Assembly: GCA_029263475.1 (NCBI GenBank) | Contig: JAJCXK010000027.1 | Span: 1-51,535, forward strand | Direction: 5' to 3' | DNA length: 51,535 nucleotides | From: Candidatus Nitrosopumilus sp. | GTDB lineage: Archaea; Thermoproteota; Nitrososphaeria; Nitrososphaerales; Nitrosopumilaceae | Part shown: positions 8,002-16,709 of the stretch, piece after piece | Layout of the letters: the number at the start of each line of letters is the position of its first letter | Numbering within the stretch: the stretch's first letter is position 1 | Program-made: the position numbers and the translations under genes | Notes under the pieces: model-generated | Database searches by the model: none | What the model was told of the DNA's origin: nothing | What the model saw: only the letters and a program-made list of their open reading frames with translations

Positions 8002-8576
8002 TCTATCTGAATTTTTTTAGCAAACTTTGAAAGACCTTCTTTTTTTAATTGCTCAGATTCTATCATGACTGAATCATGTTGATTTGATTTGTGCAGTTTC
8101 AGTTTCTTCTTTAAATTAGGGGACTCATTTGCAAGCATTTTCATTGCATAAATCGCAGCATTTCCTGCTTTGTTTACTCCAACAGCAACAACTGGTGAAC
8201 CTGACGGCATTTCAGTGATGGATAGAAGTGAATCCAATCCCCCAAATGCGGAAAATTTTGCAGTATCAAGTTTTTTTGTATGTTTATCATTATATACCAG
8301 AATTGGCACTCCGATCACAGGAATTACGGTGTGGGATGCAATCATGCCTGGCAAATGTGCAGCACCTCCAGCTCCAGCAATGATCACCTTAAAGTCCATT
8401 TCTTCAGCGTGTTTTGCATATTCTGCAAGCCTTGAAGGTGTTCTATGTGCAGATACTATTTGATCCTCATGCTTAATGCCAAATTCATCCAATACCTCAG
8501 AAGCACCTTGCATAATCCTGCTATCAGAACTTGATCCCATTATAATTCCAACCAATGGCTTTTTTGATAATGTCAT
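7998..8576 (-). CDS. purE: N5-carboxyaminoimidazole ribonucleotide mutase
   Basis: A 192-aa class I PurE that rearranges N5-CAIR to CAIR in purine synthesis. The motifs GIIMGSSSDSRIM, VSAHRTPSRL and GAGGAAHLPGM bind the phosphate and the aminoimidazole ring. A basic tail of about 30 residues (KKKLKLHKSNQH...) extends beyond the core. Divergent from purK, which makes its substrate, so the roughly 107-bp gap between them probably holds a shared promoter region. Confidence 0.95.
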   Translation of the reverse strand: MTLSKKPLVGIIMGSSSDSRIMQGASEVLDEFGIKHEDQIVSAHRTPSRLAEYAKHAEEMDFKVIIAGAGGAAHLPGMIASHTVIPVIGVPILVYNDKHTKKLDTAKFSAFGGLDSLLSITEMPSGSPVVAVGVNKAGNAAIYAMKMLANESPNLKKKLKLHKSNQHDSVMIESEQLKKEGLSKFAKKIQID

Positions 8577-8683
8577 GATGATAAAAAAGACAAGAGAGTA
8601 ATTAATAATTCTATTTTAAAAGAGCAAAGAAAATCATGAATAATAACATTAGATATTTTTAATCCCTGAGTGTAACTCTGATA

Positions 8684-9829
8684 ATGGCTAAGATACTCGG
8701 AATTATTGGCGGAGGACAGCTAGGAATGATGATTGCAGAAGCTGCAAAAAAAATGCCAGAAGAAATATCAAAAATCATCGTTTTGGATCCAACCAAAAAT
8801 TGTCCTGCAGTACAGGCCGGTACGGATCAAATTATTGCAGATTTTAAAGACAGGGATGCCATTATCGAGCTAGCAAACAAATCAGATATAATCACATATG
8901 AGATTGAATCCGGAGACAGTAACGTTCTAAAATCTGTAGAAAAGAATGCAGAAATTAACCCATCCCCTGAAACGTTAAAAATTATTCAAGACAAGTTTTT
9001 ACAAAAGTTGTTCTTGTCACAAAATGACATACCTGTTTCAGAATTTATACAAATTGAGAGTCTAGAGGATGTCAAAGAAGGTTTAAAGGAATTTGGATTT
9101 CCGGCAATGCTAAAGGCAAGACGTGATGCATATGACGGGAGAGGGAATTTTAAAATTAATTCTGAAGATGAGATTCAAACAGCATATGACTATTTCAAGG
9201 GTCAATCATTGTTATTAGAAAAATTTGTACCGTTTACCATGGAGGTTTCAGTTATAGCAGCACGTAACACCAAAGGTCAAATCAAGACATTTCCATTGGT
9301 TGAAAACATCCACGAAGAGAACATCCTCCGAGAGACAATTGCCCCCGCAAGAGTATCTGAAAAAGTTACAAAAAAAGCTGAGATGATTGCAGAAAAAACT
9401 ATGTCTGTTCTCAAGGGTGCGGGAATTTTTGGAATCGAAATGTTTGTGACTTCTGACGAAGATATAATGATTAACGAGATAGCCCCCAGAGTTCACAATT
9501 CAGGACACCATACATTACAATCTAGTGTAACATCTCAATTTGAACAGCATCTGCGCGCAATCATGGGGTTGGAGTTGGGGGAGACAAAATTATTACACAA
9601 TACGATCATGTACAATGTATTGGGAGAACCCGGATTTACTGGCAAATATGACTTACCATACATTGCAGAAAACGGAGTATTTTTGAAAATGTATGGTAAA
9701 GAAATATCAAAACCTTTGCGAAAACTGGGACACGTTAATGTGGTGGGGAAAAACGGGGAATCAGTTGATGAACTATTAGAAAAATTACGTGGCCTAAAGC
9801 AAAAAATGACAGTCAAGTCATCTGATTAG
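8684..9829 (+). CDS. purK: N5-carboxyaminoimidazole ribonucleotide synthetase
   Basis: A 381-aa ATP-grasp enzyme converting AIR, ATP and bicarbonate to N5-CAIR. The N-terminal ILGIIGGGQLGMM loop, the FPAMLKARRDAYDGRGN ATP-grasp segment and NEIAPRVHNSGHHT near the active site are diagnostic. A TATA-like GATATTTTTAAT lies about 25-30 nt upstream, suggesting a leaderless or nearly leaderless mRNA. Works with the divergent purE. Confidence 0.95.
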   Translation: MAKILGIIGGGQLGMMIAEAAKKMPEEISKIIVLDPTKNCPAVQAGTDQIIADFKDRDAIIELANKSDIITYEIESGDSNVLKSVEKNAEINPSPETLKIIQDKFLQKLFLSQNDIPVSEFIQIESLEDVKEGLKEFGFPAMLKARRDAYDGRGNFKINSEDEIQTAYDYFKGQSLLLEKFVPFTMEVSVIAARNTKGQIKTFPLVENIHEENILRETIAPARVSEKVTKKAEMIAEKTMSVLKGAGIFGIEMFVTSDEDIMINEIAPRVHNSGHHTLQSSVTSQFEQHLRAIMGLELGETKLLHNTIMYNVLGEPGFTGKYDLPYIAENGVFLKMYGKEISKPLRKLGHVNVVGKNGESVDELLEKLRGLKQKMTVKSSD

Positions 9830-9838
9830 ATTTATTAA

Positions 9839-10252
9839 TTGACTAATGAAAAATTGGATATGGCCCTAACTCCCGCATTAATCATAACTGGAATTGCCAT
9901 AATATTGTTGACAATTTACGGCATAGATGTTGCGGTAAGCTTTAGCAACGACAACGGGGAAGGATTCATTCCACTTGATCATAAAACAAGAGGAATGGGA
10001 CTCGGACTTCCAGCATTGATACTGCCCATTATTGCATATTTCATCTCAAGAAAGGATCCGTCAAAAATTCTAGGCATAATGATTATCGTGGCAGGTATTT
10101 TGATAATCATTGGGGGTGTAGTGGTAATAGGTAATGCAGACCCTATGGAGGCAGCTGAATCAGGACGAAATGTGCTTTCTGAAACAATCCCATTACTTGT
10201 AGCAGGATTGATACAGACAGGGTTAGGCATACTTAAAATTAAAAAGTCTTAG
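9839..10252 (+). CDS. Four-helix small membrane protein
   Basis: A 137-aa protein with hydrophobic segments at about 10-30, 55-69, 77-97 and 115-132 and a short polar loop (FSNDNGEGFIPLDHKTRG) after the first. TTG start at 9839; ATG at 9860 is an alternative. No catalytic motif; function unknown. It lies 9 nt after purK and 10 nt before a small Cys-rich gene, so it may be cotranscribed with both. Confidence 0.65.
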   Translation: MTNEKLDMALTPALIITGIAIILLTIYGIDVAVSFSNDNGEGFIPLDHKTRGMGLGLPALILPIIAYFISRKDPSKILGIMIIVAGILIIIGGVVVIGNADPMEAAESGRNVLSETIPLLVAGLIQTGLGILKIKKS

Positions 10253-10262
10253 AGGATTAACA

Positions 10263-10388
10263 ATGCCAATCTGTGTCGAATGCGAGAATGACGTGAATAA
10301 AGTCTATGACTGCGACCATACAAATTTTGAAGAATACTGCGTAGAATGCTATACGGAATTACATTACTATCTTACGGAAAGCGAGTGA
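10263..10388 (+). CDS. 41-aa double-CxxC miniprotein
   Basis: The ATG at 10263 gives MPICVECENDVNKVYDCDHT and then YCVECYTELHYY. Two CxxC pairs with an intervening Cys/His are arranged like a compact zinc ribbon or treble clef. It lies 10 nt after the membrane protein gene and 4 nt before the next gene, a tight operon that supports it being real. Confidence 0.6.
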   Translation: MPICVECENDVNKVYDCDHTNFEEYCVECYTELHYYLTESE

Positions 10389-10392
10389 TTTC

Positions 10393-10650
10393 ATGCTCAG
10401 CGACAAGGAGATTGCTATTTACGCATTGGGAAAAACTGAAGGAGTACATTCGATAGCAGAGACATTGGGAAAAGGCCTGAATGACGAAAAATACATTGAA
10501 TCTTGGAATAAAACCATGAAGATGCTAGGCATAGAGATGCCATTAAAAGAACTTGAAAAAATCTATAATGAATTTGCCAAAAAAATGGAAGAGATAGTAG
10601 ATGTAGAAAAAACAAAATCCAAAGAAGTTTTAAAATCAGATAGTAATTAA
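10393..10650 (+). CDS. Small helical protein
   Basis: An 85-aa, mostly helical protein (MLSDKEIAIYALGKTEGVHSIAETLGKGL...KELEKIYNEFAKKMEEIVDVE) with no recognised domain. It begins 4 nt after the 41-aa Cys protein and is probably translated from the same message. Its hydrophobic periodicity suggests a helical bundle or partner-binding protein. Confidence 0.6.
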   Translation: MLSDKEIAIYALGKTEGVHSIAETLGKGLNDEKYIESWNKTMKMLGIEMPLKELEKIYNEFAKKMEEIVDVEKTKSKEVLKSDSN

Positions 10651-10702
10651 AAATGATCACCGTTTTGAAATTTCATATACTGTAAAAATTCACTTCATAC
10701 CG

Positions 10703-11371
10703 ATGAAGGCAATTATTTTGGCAGGAGGTAGAGGCAAGCGATTAAGACCAGTTACAGATTATGTTCCAAAACCGTTGGTCCCCATTAGCAACATACCGAT
10801 AATAGAATGGCAGATAAAATATCTTAAAAAATTTGGAGTGGACGAAGTGATAATTTGCACAGGATACAAGCAAGAAATGATAGAGAATTATCTAAGCATG
10901 AAAAAGATGGGAATCAACATAAAATTTTCCGTGGAGAAATCGCCTTTAGGTACAGGAGGTGCAATCAAGAAAGCTGGAAAAATGATAAAAGATTCATCAT
11001 TTTTTGTCATAAATGGAGATATCATCACAGACATAGATTTAAAAAAACTATCTAGAAAACAAAATTCAATCGCATCAGTGGAACTGAAAACCAAGTTTGG
11101 AGTTTTAGAAACTGATGGCGACAAGATTACCAACTTTAAGGAGAAAAAAGAAATATCAGAATTGTGGATGAATGCGGGGATTTACTACATCCAAAAAGAC
11201 ATGCTGAAGAGCCTTCCAAGCAAGGGAGACATAGAAAAAACAGTATTTCCAGATTATGCAATAAAAGGAAAGCTCAGCATTGTCAGATTCAAGCATGCAA
11301 AATGGTATTCCATTGATTCCTTCAAAGACATGGAAGAATGTTCTCTGGAAGTAAAAAACATAATTAAATGA
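10703..11371 (+). CDS. Sugar-phosphate nucleotidyltransferase
   Basis: A 222-aa GT-A-like nucleotidyltransferase that couples NTP and sugar-1-phosphate to an NDP-sugar. Signatures: AIILAGGRGKRLRPVT, KPLVPISNIPIIEWQI, SPLGTGGAIKKA and FFVINGDIITDID (metal-binding Asp). It is short and lacks the C-terminal left-handed beta-helix of the larger mannose-1-phosphate guanylyltransferases. Substrate unproven; GDP-mannose or a glucose-1-phosphate product for glycosylation is likely. Confidence 0.85.
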   Translation: MKAIILAGGRGKRLRPVTDYVPKPLVPISNIPIIEWQIKYLKKFGVDEVIICTGYKQEMIENYLSMKKMGINIKFSVEKSPLGTGGAIKKAGKMIKDSSFFVINGDIITDIDLKKLSRKQNSIASVELKTKFGVLETDGDKITNFKEKKEISELWMNAGIYYIQKDMLKSLPSKGDIEKTVFPDYAIKGKLSIVRFKHAKWYSIDSFKDMEECSLEVKNIIK

Positions 11372-11382
11372 ATATTAAGATC

Positions 11383-11532
11383 TTAGGCGCCCGTCCTATG
11401 CAAAGTTACCATCACATATGCAACTTCCTCTACAAATGGAACATCCTGACTGATTGACGCATATTTAGTTGCCATGTCCCAAAATGTCGGTTCTTCAGAA
11501 TGCTTTTCTGGTATTGTCTGTATGTTCAACAA
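11383..11532 (-). CDS. Small 48-49 aa protein, TTG start
   Basis: The minus-strand frame opens right after a TAA with two TTG codons (11532 or 11529) and reads NIQTIPEKHSEEPTFWDMA..., ending VAYVMVTLHRTGA. The balanced composition and amphipathic VPFVEEVAYVMVTL segment look like real protein. Convergent with the nucleotidyltransferase. Function unknown; it could also be a truncated remnant, because no ATG precedes it. Confidence 0.45.
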   Translation of the reverse strand: MLNIQTIPEKHSEEPTFWDMATKYASISQDVPFVEEVAYVMVTLHRTGA

Positions 11533-11611
11533 TTATGGTTCAGAACTAACGAGATAATGCTCAGGCTCAATCAAAATTAACCCACTGCTAAAACAGAACA
11601 CTAGAATATTC

Positions 11612-12595
11612 ATGATATATACAATTTTCATGAGAACAGCATGTAGTCTAGGCTCATTACTATCCATAGACGAGGTTTTGAAATGCTCAGAAATTATCTC
11701 AAGAACCAAAATTGATACCTTGTGGATACCTGAAACGTGGGGAATGGAGAATTTTTCAATGCTTAGCGCGATATCCAATAAAACAATCACACAAAAAATA
11801 GGCTCATCAATCATCAACATATACTCAAGAAGTCCATCTGTCATTGCGATGGGCGCAGCCACTGTAGATTCACTCTCAAATGGAAGGTTAGTCATAGGTC
11901 TAGGAACAAGCAGTTTACCAATTGTTGAAACTTTTCACGGTTACAAGTTTGAAAAACCACTCCAAAGGATGAAGGAATACGTGGAAATTATTCGGCTAGT
12001 GTTGTCAGGAAAACAAGTAAAATACACAGGAGAAATTTTTGATTTAAAGAACTTCACATTGTTAATCAAGCCAAAGAGAGAATCCATTCCCATCTATCTT
12101 GCGGCAGTCAACAAGAAAATGGTTGAACTTGCGTGGGAGATTGGAGACGGTGTAATTTTTTATCTCAGACCCATTAGCGAAATGAAAGAAACAATTACAA
12201 AAATGCAATCCAGGAAAAAAATAGACGTCACATGTCAGTTGATAACTTGCGTGTCCGAAGACTCAGAGGTTGCAATAGAACGTGCTAAAAAGACAATAGC
12301 GTTCTACGTTTCTGTAGGTAAAGTGTATAGGGAGTTTTTGACAAAAACTGGGTTTGCATCTGAGACATCCAACATATTTGAGGAATTCAAAAAAACGGGG
12401 TTTAAGATCAATCATAAACTGGTTACAGATTCCATGTTACAATCATTGGCAATTTCTGGGACGTCTGAAGAATGTAAAAAGCAAGTAAACCGTTTTGCAG
12501 ATACTGGAATTACCCAGCCAATATTTCAATTCAACCCTGTTGGAAATGTGTTAGAATCATTCAAATTATTCAAGAAGACATTTTTGGATGAATAG
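11612..12595 (+). CDS. Luciferase-like, probably F420-dependent, oxidoreductase
   Basis: A 327-aa TIM-barrel protein of the LLM family, which includes methylene-H4MPT reductase and F420-dependent dehydrogenases. Typical segments: TLWIPETWGMENFSMLSAIS, IGSSIINIYSRSPSVIAMGAATVDSLSNGRLVIGLGTSS and FEKPLQRMKEYVEIIRLVLSGK. It overlaps the thiolase gene by 8 nt and is followed by a DUF35 gene, so it probably acts on a CoA-linked or lipid intermediate. Whether it performs the Mer step or a side reaction cannot be decided from sequence. Start ATG at 11612 or 11630. Confidence 0.8.
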   Translation: MIYTIFMRTACSLGSLLSIDEVLKCSEIISRTKIDTLWIPETWGMENFSMLSAISNKTITQKIGSSIINIYSRSPSVIAMGAATVDSLSNGRLVIGLGTSSLPIVETFHGYKFEKPLQRMKEYVEIIRLVLSGKQVKYTGEIFDLKNFTLLIKPKRESIPIYLAAVNKKMVELAWEIGDGVIFYLRPISEMKETITKMQSRKKIDVTCQLITCVSEDSEVAIERAKKTIAFYVSVGKVYREFLTKTGFASETSNIFEEFKKTGFKINHKLVTDSMLQSLAISGTSEECKKQVNRFADTGITQPIFQFNPVGNVLESFKLFKKTFLDE

Positions 12596-13706
12596 AATGA
12601 ACAAAGTAGGAATTGTAGGATGTGGAATTACACCATTTACAAGAGATGATCAAAGAATAGAATCAATTTTATTAAAATCTGCAAAGATCCTGTTTGAAAA
12701 TAATTCAGAAATCAACAAAGATCTCATTGATGCAGTATTGGTTTCAACAAACAATAATTCAAAATATCTATCCCCCATACTATCTGAAATAACAGGAATC
12801 AAACCAAAAATCGCTCATTCGATAGAAAGTCTCTGCAATTCTGGTACAAATTCCATTGTTTCAGCATACTCATACATAGCATCAGGTTTGGCAGACATGG
12901 TTCTGGTGTCGGGGGCTGAAAGATATGACAGTCCAGGGCAAGTACTGCAATGGGATAATTCAAGAGGAGAATTCAAACATCCTATTTTTTGGGCATCAAT
13001 TTTTGCCAAATCATACAAGCAAAAATATTCTATATCTGATGAACAACTGGCACTTGTATCGGTGAAAAATCACAAACATGCCAAAGAAAACCCAAACGCT
13101 TTATCAAAAAAGACATATTCAGTTCAAGAAGTAATGGATTCAAAAAAACTCACAGATGATCTGAAACTTTTAGATTGTTCAAGGCCATGCACTGGAGGCG
13201 CATCAATTATTTTGGCATCAGAAGAAATGACAAAAAAAATCACATCCATGCCAACATGGATTACAGGTATAGGTCAGAGGACAACTTCAGCAAGTTTTAC
13301 AAAAAATTCTTCACTTAACTCCATGGAATCTACCAAATTGTCTGGACAAATGGCATTAAAAATGGCCAACAAGACAATTAATGATATAGATGTGGCAGAA
13401 ATACATGATGCATTTTCAGTTTGTGAACCCATGGCGTTGGAATCTCTAGGATTTTCCAATAATGGTGAAGGTATGAAGATGATCAAAGAAACAAACAGTA
13501 CGGATGATTTTAAGATAAATCCCAGAGGAGGCCTCATTGGATGCGGACATCCACTAGGTGCCACGGGTATCGCTCAAACTATAGAAATCTCTCAACAATT
13601 GCAATTAGATGCAGGTAAAAGACAAGTAGATGATCCCCGTGTGGGATTGGTTCACAACATGTCAGCTGCTGCCACATCTTCAACGGTACTAATACTAGAA
13701 AAATGA
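12588..13706 (+). CDS. Thiolase / acetyl-CoA C-acetyltransferase-like
   Basis: A 372-aa archaeal thiolase. The catalytic set is intact: nucleophile Cys in SLCNSGTNS (about C83), His in EIHDAFS (about H273) and the Cys-Gly-His of GGLIGCGHPLGATG (about C319). Archaeal relatives condense acetyl-CoA to acetoacetyl-CoA in a complex with HMG-CoA synthase and a DUF35 bridge. Here DUF35 overlaps its end by 4 nt, but HMG-CoA synthase lies about 9 kb away. It could feed mevalonate synthesis or work with the upstream LLM enzyme. Confidence 0.88.
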   Translation: MNRMNKVGIVGCGITPFTRDDQRIESILLKSAKILFENNSEINKDLIDAVLVSTNNNSKYLSPILSEITGIKPKIAHSIESLCNSGTNSIVSAYSYIASGLADMVLVSGAERYDSPGQVLQWDNSRGEFKHPIFWASIFAKSYKQKYSISDEQLALVSVKNHKHAKENPNALSKKTYSVQEVMDSKKLTDDLKLLDCSRPCTGGASIILASEEMTKKITSMPTWITGIGQRTTSASFTKNSSLNSMESTKLSGQMALKMANKTINDIDVAEIHDAFSVCEPMALESLGFSNNGEGMKMIKETNSTDDFKINPRGGLIGCGHPLGATGIAQTIEISQQLQLDAGKRQVDDPRVGLVHNMSAAATSSTVLILEK

Positions 13707-14014
13707 ATTTTGAATCTAAATTGTCAATGGGAGAATTCTGCATTCCAGAATGTGAAAAATGTAAAAAAATAGTATGGCCTCCATCGGAATTCTGCAATCA
13801 TTGCTTCGGAACAGTCTCTCTAAAAGAAGAAAAAGAAATAGAAGGTAAAATTATAGAGTTTTCAAGGAAAAGCAAGCAATATTTCTGCATAGTTGAATTT
13901 CATGGAACAATTAGAGTAATGGTAGAGATTTCAAAAACTCCCAAAATTGGACAAGCTGTCAAAATTTTAAAATGTGGCATAAGAGAAGAGAATTATTTTT
14001 TTCAGGTCAGTTGA
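13703..14014 (+). CDS. DUF35 / zinc-ribbon OB-fold acyl-CoA-binding protein
   Basis: A 103-aa protein. The N-terminal rubredoxin-like zinc ribbon has C-x2-C pairs (ECEKC at about 17-20 and FCNHC at about 31-34), followed by an OB-fold (GKIIEFSRKSKQYFCIVEFHGTIRVMVEIS). In archaea such proteins bridge thiolase and HMG-CoA synthase and shelter the acyl-CoA. ATG overlaps the thiolase stop by 4 nt, so translation is coupled. Its 3' end overlaps the convergent methyltransferase gene. Confidence 0.88.
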   Translation: MNFESKLSMGEFCIPECEKCKKIVWPPSEFCNHCFGTVSLKEEKEIEGKIIEFSRKSKQYFCIVEFHGTIRVMVEISKTPKIGQAVKILKCGIREENYFFQVS

Positions 14015-14843
14015 ATTTTGTATAGATATAAGGAGTCTCAACTTTTTGATCAAATGTCCAAATTGTAGGCAATGATACAGTTTCCATTACCATCAAATCA
14101 TGTTTTTCAATCAGCATACTCCATCCACCATTTTCCAGATTGCCAGACAATTGCCTCTTAGTGTGAGTACCTGCAAATACCACCCCTGTATTTTTTTTCA
14201 GATTTTGAATGGAATTGATTTTATCAATGATTTCCGTAGCCAGAACATCCCCACCCATTTGAGCCAGCCCTCCAATAAAAAAAGCAGGCTGTTGTAGACC
14301 CAGTGACGAGTAATCAAATTCCAATGCATCTGTACATAGGGGATTAAAGTTTTGATGCGTGCCAGCAGTGATTTGTTTTTGCAATTCTACTAAAACATCA
14401 TCAATTTCTATACTGTGGGAAATCAATTCCAATATCTTTCCACAAAAAGCGATTCGTCCATCTCCAGAACCAATATCCACCAATTCCAAATATCCAAATT
14501 GTTTGGCAACAAGCGCCATAACATATGCAGACATTATCCATGTAGGGTAAAACGGCTGACAGCTTGAACCGTGTTTGATACTGTTTAACCAGTATTCATT
14601 AATGTCGCCCTCATAAACAGTGCACAAAGTACCGGCGATTTTTTCTTCATACGAGTTAAAATAAATTGGATTCTTTTGAGCAAAATCATGAAGTAGTTGT
14701 AAATGATTTGAATTCACATCAAATTCTTCAGAAACACATGAGGGAATAACCTCTTGTATATGTGCACTGCCAGCGTAATTTTTGGCAAAATCTTGCTTCA
14801 CCTGAACCAAATTTTTCACAAGATCATCGAACATGTATTTCAC
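14007..14843 (-). CDS. SAM-dependent methyltransferase-like protein
   Basis: A 278-aa protein. LVDIGSGDGRIAFCGKIL (about 121-138) is the Rossmann motif I, with acidic SIEIDD as motif II and PLCTDALEFDYSSL as motif III. An extra N-terminal helical region of about 110 residues (EEKIAGTLCTVYEGDINEYW) probably shapes the substrate site. Substrate unknown. Convergent with the thiolase/DUF35 operon. Confidence 0.7.
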   Translation of the reverse strand: MKYMFDDLVKNLVQVKQDFAKNYAGSAHIQEVIPSCVSEEFDVNSNHLQLLHDFAQKNPIYFNSYEEKIAGTLCTVYEGDINEYWLNSIKHGSSCQPFYPTWIMSAYVMALVAKQFGYLELVDIGSGDGRIAFCGKILELISHSIEIDDVLVELQKQITAGTHQNFNPLCTDALEFDYSSLGLQQPAFFIGGLAQMGGDVLATEIIDKINSIQNLKKNTGVVFAGTHTKRQLSGNLENGGWSMLIEKHDLMVMETVSLPTIWTFDQKVETPYIYTKFN

Positions 14844-14874
14844 AAATAACCGGGTTTGATAAACTCACTGCAAT

Positions 14875-15081
14875 TTATGTTGGTTTTTCTGATGAGAGAA
14901 ATGCAATTTCCTGCTCTAATTTTTTTAATTGATCAATGGTATCAGATTGTAATTTTTTGACAGCCTCTATTTCGTCTTCAGTAGGTTCCATGACTAATTC
15001 AAATTCGAGATGTTTTAGTGTATTTAGGTACGAGTCTCGCTGCTCCAAAAATTTTTCAAGGATTAATTCTGAATCTGTCAA
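14875..15081 (-). CDS. Small coiled-coil protein
   Basis: A 68-aa, highly helical protein (SELILEKFLEQRDSYLNTLKHLEFEL...VKKLQSDTIDQLKKLEQEIAFLSSE) with two heptad-patterned segments separated by EPTEDE. It resembles prefoldin-like or small structural coiled coils, but no family is certain. It ends 31 nt before the methyltransferase start and may be its operon leader gene. Confidence 0.55.
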   Translation of the reverse strand: MTDSELILEKFLEQRDSYLNTLKHLEFELVMEPTEDEIEAVKKLQSDTIDQLKKLEQEIAFLSSEKPT

Positions 15082-15220
15082 AACTATTCTAACAATAAAA
15101 TTGAAGATTTTAAAATGTTTAACATCAGAGAATGAAGTAATTGTATAATACCCTACTTTACTATATTTAGCATTAGGAATATCAAATTGATGAGTACAAA
15201 GATTGCAGCGTTGATAGTTA

Positions 15221-15269
15221 CAAAAAAAAAAATCAAAAAAAAAAAATCAAAAAAAAAAACAATCAAAAA
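15221..15269 (+). repeat. Poly(A) low-complexity tract
   Basis: Three A runs of 9-12 nt separated by TC or C, immediately upstream of the resolvase gene. An ORF starting ATG at 15190 (MSTKIAALIVTKKKIKK...) runs through it in a different frame from the resolvase; a 1-nt length change would fuse the two. Confidence 0.8.
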
Positions 15270-15278
15270 GCTGCAAAA

Positions 15279-15770
15279 ATGCGTCGACAGCGTGGATATC
15301 AATGGGAAGATACTATTGTAAAACGATTTAACGGTGCAGCAAATTGGAAGGCATTCAGATTAGGTTCACCAAGCATTGCATTGCCAGATGTGTTAGCAGT
15401 GAATAATATGGAGAATATTATTTTTACAATTGAAGCAAAATCAGGAACATCGACATCGCTCCCAGTACCTGCAGATCAGATAGAGCGATGTTTATTATGG
15501 ATTAGAACATTTGACATCTACAAGAAAAAAAATGTAATCCTGGCATTCAAATTTCTCTCAAAGAAAAGAATAGGAATAGGAGAATACGAGAACAGGGAAT
15601 TACGAGAATTTTTCAAGATTTGGGATGAGACGTTGGAAATTACGAATTGTGTTTGTACGTACGATGGCAAAATATTTGCAAAAAAAAATAATTCCAGAGA
15701 AGAACTCCATCTCAAAGAATGCATCATGCCATTTAAGACAAAACAGAGATCTAGTGCCAGTCTGAAATGA
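15279..15770 (+). CDS. hjc: Archaeal Holliday-junction resolvase-like nuclease
   Basis: A 163-aa protein with the PD-(D/E)XK plan of Hjc: RRQRGYQWEDTIVKRF (E10), FRLGSPSIALPDVLA (D37), IFTIEAKSG (E52, K54) and the PADQIERCLLW helix with Gln. Hjc resolves four-way junctions during recombination and fork repair. The extended C-terminus (about 120-163) is Lys-rich and variable. The poly(A) tract directly upstream may hide a basic N-terminal extension. A TATA-like element lies before the next gene, so this is probably a single-gene unit. Confidence 0.85.
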   Translation: MRRQRGYQWEDTIVKRFNGAANWKAFRLGSPSIALPDVLAVNNMENIIFTIEAKSGTSTSLPVPADQIERCLLWIRTFDIYKKKNVILAFKFLSKKRIGIGEYENRELREFFKIWDETLEITNCVCTYDGKIFAKKNNSREELHLKECIMPFKTKQRSSASLK

Positions 15771-15810
15771 TTTTCAAATCGTTTTTAAGTATAAGGTACA
15801 TAATTACAAC

Positions 15811-16260
15811 ATGGCCGAAGAAGATGTAAAAACGGAATCAAGTAGTGAAAACATAGAATCGTTACTTGAGACAGTTTCAGATGCAGAAGTCAATTCAAGA
15901 ATTAGTTTTGAAGAATTTACTGATGAAAGAGCACTAATCAGTCATGATGCTTTTGGGAAGAAGCAAATGAAAATTAAAGTGCTAGAAGTGTCTGATGAGA
16001 ATCCTGTATTGAAATGGAAGTTTGGAGACCGTGTGAAGGTAACAAAAATAATGATCACTGTTAAGCATCTAACTACGCAGCAAGTTGAAGAAGCTGAATT
16101 TGACATAGAGGCAATTGAACGTGAATTAGCCGAAAAGAGACATTACTCTTCAACAAATAGATGGATTCCTGCTGGAGATATAAAAAATGGATATGTTGTA
16201 GGATCAATGCACACTAGATTGATCAGTGATGCCTCAGCTCTGGATTACATTATATTTTAA
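15811..16260 (+). CDS. Hypothetical protein, 149 aa
   Basis: Soluble, with a Ser/Glu-rich N-terminus (about 1-30) and then a compact alpha/beta region (LKWKFGDRVKVTKIMITVKHL, RELAEKRHYSSTNRWIPAGDIKNGYVVGSMHTR). No recognised family. A TATA-like TTTTTAAGTATAAGG lies about 25 nt upstream of the ATG, indicating its own leaderless promoter. Confidence 0.65.
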   Translation: MAEEDVKTESSSENIESLLETVSDAEVNSRISFEEFTDERALISHDAFGKKQMKIKVLEVSDENPVLKWKFGDRVKVTKIMITVKHLTTQQVEEAEFDIEAIERELAEKRHYSSTNRWIPAGDIKNGYVVGSMHTRLISDASALDYIIF

Positions 16261-16329
16261 CAATAACTAACATTCAGATCGTTATTTTTATCTAAAAAAC
16301 ATTATAAACAAAAGAATTTGAAATCGTGT

Positions 16330-16641
16330 ATGAGTTCAAAGGAATTTGATGTAAATGGTACAGATTACAAAATAGTGATCACAGAGCAGGTAATTGGCCA
16401 TGTCAACAACCTCAAATCACTGTATAATGCAGCATATGAAGATCCTGAAAGCTTTGAAGATGTAAGTTCCGAAATATCAGATACAATCAAAGAAATTGCA
16501 AGTACAATTGAACCTGAGGCAGAAGATAGTGATTTGGATGGAATAATTCAGGTGATCATCAAAGCAGTAGATGCAAAGGCTGATGAGATCAAAAAAGAAC
16601 TAGAGGCAAAGCCTGCAAAAAAATCAAAATCCAAAAAATAA
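16330..16641 (+). CDS. Hypothetical acidic helical protein, 103 aa
   Basis: The ATG at 16330 opens MSSKEFDVNGTDYKIVITEQVIGHV; TTG at 16318 is an alternative. It is mostly acidic helices with a Lys-rich tail (AKPAKKSKSKK) like those on archaeal DNA- or RNA-associated proteins. Function unknown. Confidence 0.6.
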   Translation: MSSKEFDVNGTDYKIVITEQVIGHVNNLKSLYNAAYEDPESFEDVSSEISDTIKEIASTIEPEAEDSDLDGIIQVIIKAVDAKADEIKKELEAKPAKKSKSKK

Positions 16642-16709
16642 TCCAATTTTAACGTGAATTTGATGAGAATTAGGGGATAAATTATATTCTAAACGAGCTA
16701 AAGCATAAC

